Shown here piece after piece: positions 4,107 through 5,778 of a stretch of DNA of 5,778 nt (positions are counted from its first letter, which is position 1; each line of letters begins with the position of its first letter). Origin of the DNA: Archaeoglobaceae archaeon (lineage in GTDB: Archaea; Halobacteriota; Archaeoglobi; Archaeoglobales; JdFR-42); NCBI GenBank assembly GCA_015523685.1, contig WAJW01000102.1, positions 1 to 5,778 on the forward strand, read 5' to 3'. The notes below the pieces were generated by a model. It was not told the DNA's origin and searched no databases. It saw nothing but the letters and a program-made list of their open reading frames with translations. The position numbers and the translations under genes are program-made.

Positions 4107-5778
4107 CTACTTCTCTGCAGGCAGTATATTCAGCAACCCAAGTTCCCTGAGCTTTTTCTCTGAAGGTCTTCCCTCCTCATCCCACCCCCTCAACCTGTAG
4201 TACTGCTCCAGTTCCTCTTCAAATGGAATATCCAGAACGTATGGAAGCGTATCATCCTTTCTTGAAAATCCTCTGATGACATTGAACTGCCTCTCCATGT
4301 TAACAATTCTCTCGCCGGCCTTCAGACATTCATCATAGCTCATCCCAAGTGAAAAATCAAGAATTCTTTCCATGTCCTTTTCTTCGTAGAATCTTACAGA
4401 GAACTTGCACAGAACGAGGGAATCAAGAAGAGCATTTCTGTTCTCGCAATTAATAACGAGCTTGGCCTTGCCTCTGATCTCCTTTCTGTCTGGCTTTCCA
4501 TATTCCTCGATGTATATGGTTCCGTACAGATGATCCGCACCTCTGTTGGAAACAGCATAGCTCAGACCCTGTCCGTAGAGTCCTCTTCCATCATGGCCCG
4601 GAATATCCAGGCCTTTGACCTGGAAAGCCTTTATACCATATTTCTCTCCAAATCTCCTTGTTCCTTCTGCTAAATCGTCTCCGAGGCCTTTTCTATTTAC
4701 AATATCATCCAGAGCCCTCTGTATTCCCTCTATGTCGCCCCATGTTACGGGATATCTCACCACGCCCCTGGATACAGCCTGAATGAGAATACCCACTGCT
4801 CCACCTGCAGATATGGTATCCACCCCGTATCTATCGCAGAGATCGTTGAGGTATATTATGCTCTCAAGATCGGGGTTTAGAAGATTTGAACCGAATGCCA
4901 TTATGGTCTCGTATTCTGGGCCATCTGTCTCGATCCCGTATCTTTTGCTCACGGTGATTCTCTTGCACGCAACAACACAGCTGAAACATGAGTCCCGCCT
5001 CACCGTGAAATCTCTAAGCCTCTCACCGCTTATATCCTCAAGTCGTTCATATGTTGTTCTTTCATAATATTTCGTTGGTAATGCCTGATTTTCATTGGCA
5101 ATTCTGATGATATTCGAGGTTCCCATTGTTTTAAGATTGCTCGGTGTTTCAATTGCCCGCTTTCTGAGCTCTCTTATGAATTCAGGGTCTCTCTTCTCTC
5201 TCCTGTCTCCCTTCACGACCACCGCTTTTAATTTTTTGGAGCCCATAACTGCCCCAAGACCGCCTCTCCCAAAGGCTCTATGTTTCTGAACCATTATGCT
5301 GGCAAATTTCACGAGGTTCTCTCCCGCCGGGCCGATACATGCAATGTTTCTGTCTCTCACCCTGTGTTTTGATTTGAGAAATTCCACGGTTTCAATGACG
5401 TCTCTGCCTCTCAGCGATTCATCCACGATGATTTCGGGTTTTTTAGATATGTAGAGATAGCATGGTTTTTCCGCTTTTCCAGACACAATGACGGCAGAAT
5501 AGCCCGTATGGTAAAACTCCTCCGGGAAAAAACTGCCCACATTGGAGGAAAATACGGTTTCTGTAAGTGGAGAAATGCTCGAAAGGTTCATTCTGCCTGA
5601 GAAGGGGATATTTGTTGATGATAGCGGACCTGATGTGAAAACAAGGAGGTTTCTTTCATCAAGGGGATGTATTTTTTTATTTTCAAGGAATCGAGAAAGT
5701 AGGTAAACGCCAAGCCCTCTTCCACCGATAAATCTGTCCCTTGTCTCGTCTTCGATTTCGAATCCTTCAATACTATCC
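4107..5778 (-). CDS. Aldehyde:ferredoxin oxidoreductase family, tungstopterin enzyme (5' end beyond window)
   Basis: This cytoplasmic tungsten-pterin/[4Fe-4S] enzyme oxidises aldehydes to acids with ferredoxin as acceptor. The frame is continuous from base 5777 to TAG 4109-4107: 556 residues are visible and roughly 15-20 N-terminal residues are missing. The Met codon at 5591 is internal. Visible-fragment landmarks: GGRGLG (18-23); SGPL (49-52); SNVG (78-81); RAFGRGGLGAVMGSKKLKA (167-185); the cluster ligands CxxCxxxC (Cys264, 267, 271) and Cys457; EYE (288-290); NRGADHL with a candidate active-site His; and a C-terminal EQYYRLRGWDEEGRP. The two pterin motifs DxxGL(D/C) read DRYGVD (315-320) and DSLVLC (452-457); the Gly-to-Val change in the second is unusual. 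Which paralogue (AOR, FOR, GAPOR or WOR) it is cannot be told from sequence alone. It stands opposite the alcohol dehydrogenase remnant. Confidence 0.93.
   Translation of the reverse strand, partial: DSIEGFEIEDETRDRFIGGRGLGVYLLSRFLENKKIHPLDERNLLVFTSGPLSSTNIPFSGRMNLSSISPLTETVFSSNVGSFFPEEFYHTGYSAVIVSGKAEKPCYLYISKKPEIIVDESLRGRDVIETVEFLKSKHRVRDRNIACIGPAGENLVKFASIMVQKHRAFGRGGLGAVMGSKKLKAVVVKGDRREKRDPEFIRELRKRAIETPSNLKTMGTSNIIRIANENQALPTKYYERTTYERLEDISGERLRDFTVRRDSCFSCVVACKRITVSKRYGIETDGPEYETIMAFGSNLLNPDLESIIYLNDLCDRYGVDTISAGGAVGILIQAVSRGVVRYPVTWGDIEGIQRALDDIVNRKGLGDDLAEGTRRFGEKYGIKAFQVKGLDIPGHDGRGLYGQGLSYAVSNRGADHLYGTIYIEEYGKPDRKEIRGKAKLVINCENRNALLDSLVLCKFSVRFYEEKDMERILDFSLGMSYDECLKAGERIVNMERQFNVIRGFSRKDDTLPYVLDIPFEEELEQYYRLRGWDEEGRPSEKKLRELGLLNILPAEK

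Noticed and set aside
5588..5770. Separate small minus-strand gene upstream of the AOR
   Set aside because: It is out of frame with the AOR, whose own frame is open here and encodes the conserved N-terminal segments.
1..5778. Insertion sequence, CRISPR array, tRNA or rRNA gene, or toxin/defence system
   Set aside because: I saw no transposase motif, terminal inverted repeats, regularly spaced repeats or tRNA-like cloverleaf. Coding covers nearly all of the window, and the only gaps (52-63, 2426-2587, 3707-3715, 4100-4106) are short.

Overview
The window looks like chromosomal DNA of a (hyper)thermophilic archaeon, most plausibly of the Archaeoglobi or a relative. That placement is inferred from gene content and style and was not tested by a search. 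The evidence is: a branched-chain polyamine synthase (BpsA), a marker of thermophiles; a tungsten-type aldehyde:ferredoxin oxidoreductase (AOR); an AksA-like acyltransferase; arginine codons that are mostly AGA/AGG; purine-rich coding strands; AT-rich TATA-like boxes about 27 nt upstream of start codons; and few Shine-Dalgarno sites.

Layout. (1) Bases 1-51 probably hold the 3' end of an upstream gene. (2) 64-1401 (+) encodes a phenylacetate-CoA ligase (PaaK) family adenylate-forming enzyme. It converges, with a 1-nt gap, on (3) bpsA at 1403-2425 (-). A small hairpin spans both stop codons. (4) 2426-2587 is a divergent promoter region with a TATA-like box for each direction, plus a direct repeat and an inverted repeat that could be operators. 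(5) 2588-3706 (+) encodes a short isopropylmalate/homocitrate synthase family enzyme that most resembles AksA. (6) 3716-4099 (+) is a 127-codon frame. Only its C-terminal 75 or so residues resemble a protein family, the C-terminus of zinc-type medium-chain alcohol dehydrogenases, so it is probably a gene remnant. (7) 4107 to the window edge (-) encodes an AOR whose N-terminus lies beyond base 5778.

How the genes fit together. The PaaK-like ligase (acid to acyl-CoA, or the reverse with ATP gain), the AOR (aldehyde to acid with ferredoxin reduction) and the decayed alcohol dehydrogenase would suit organic or aromatic acid and amino-acid fermentation chemistry. However, they are on different strands and are not one operon, so this link is only suggestive. 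BpsA serves nucleic-acid stabilisation at high temperature and looks metabolically separate. The AksA-like enzyme stands alone with its own promoter, and its substrate is the main biochemical question.

I saw no RNA gene, CRISPR array, insertion sequence or obviously novel multi-gene system. The points most worth a second look are the alcohol dehydrogenase remnant, the substrate of the AksA-like enzyme, the altered pterin-site motif in the AOR and the repeat-bearing divergent promoter.
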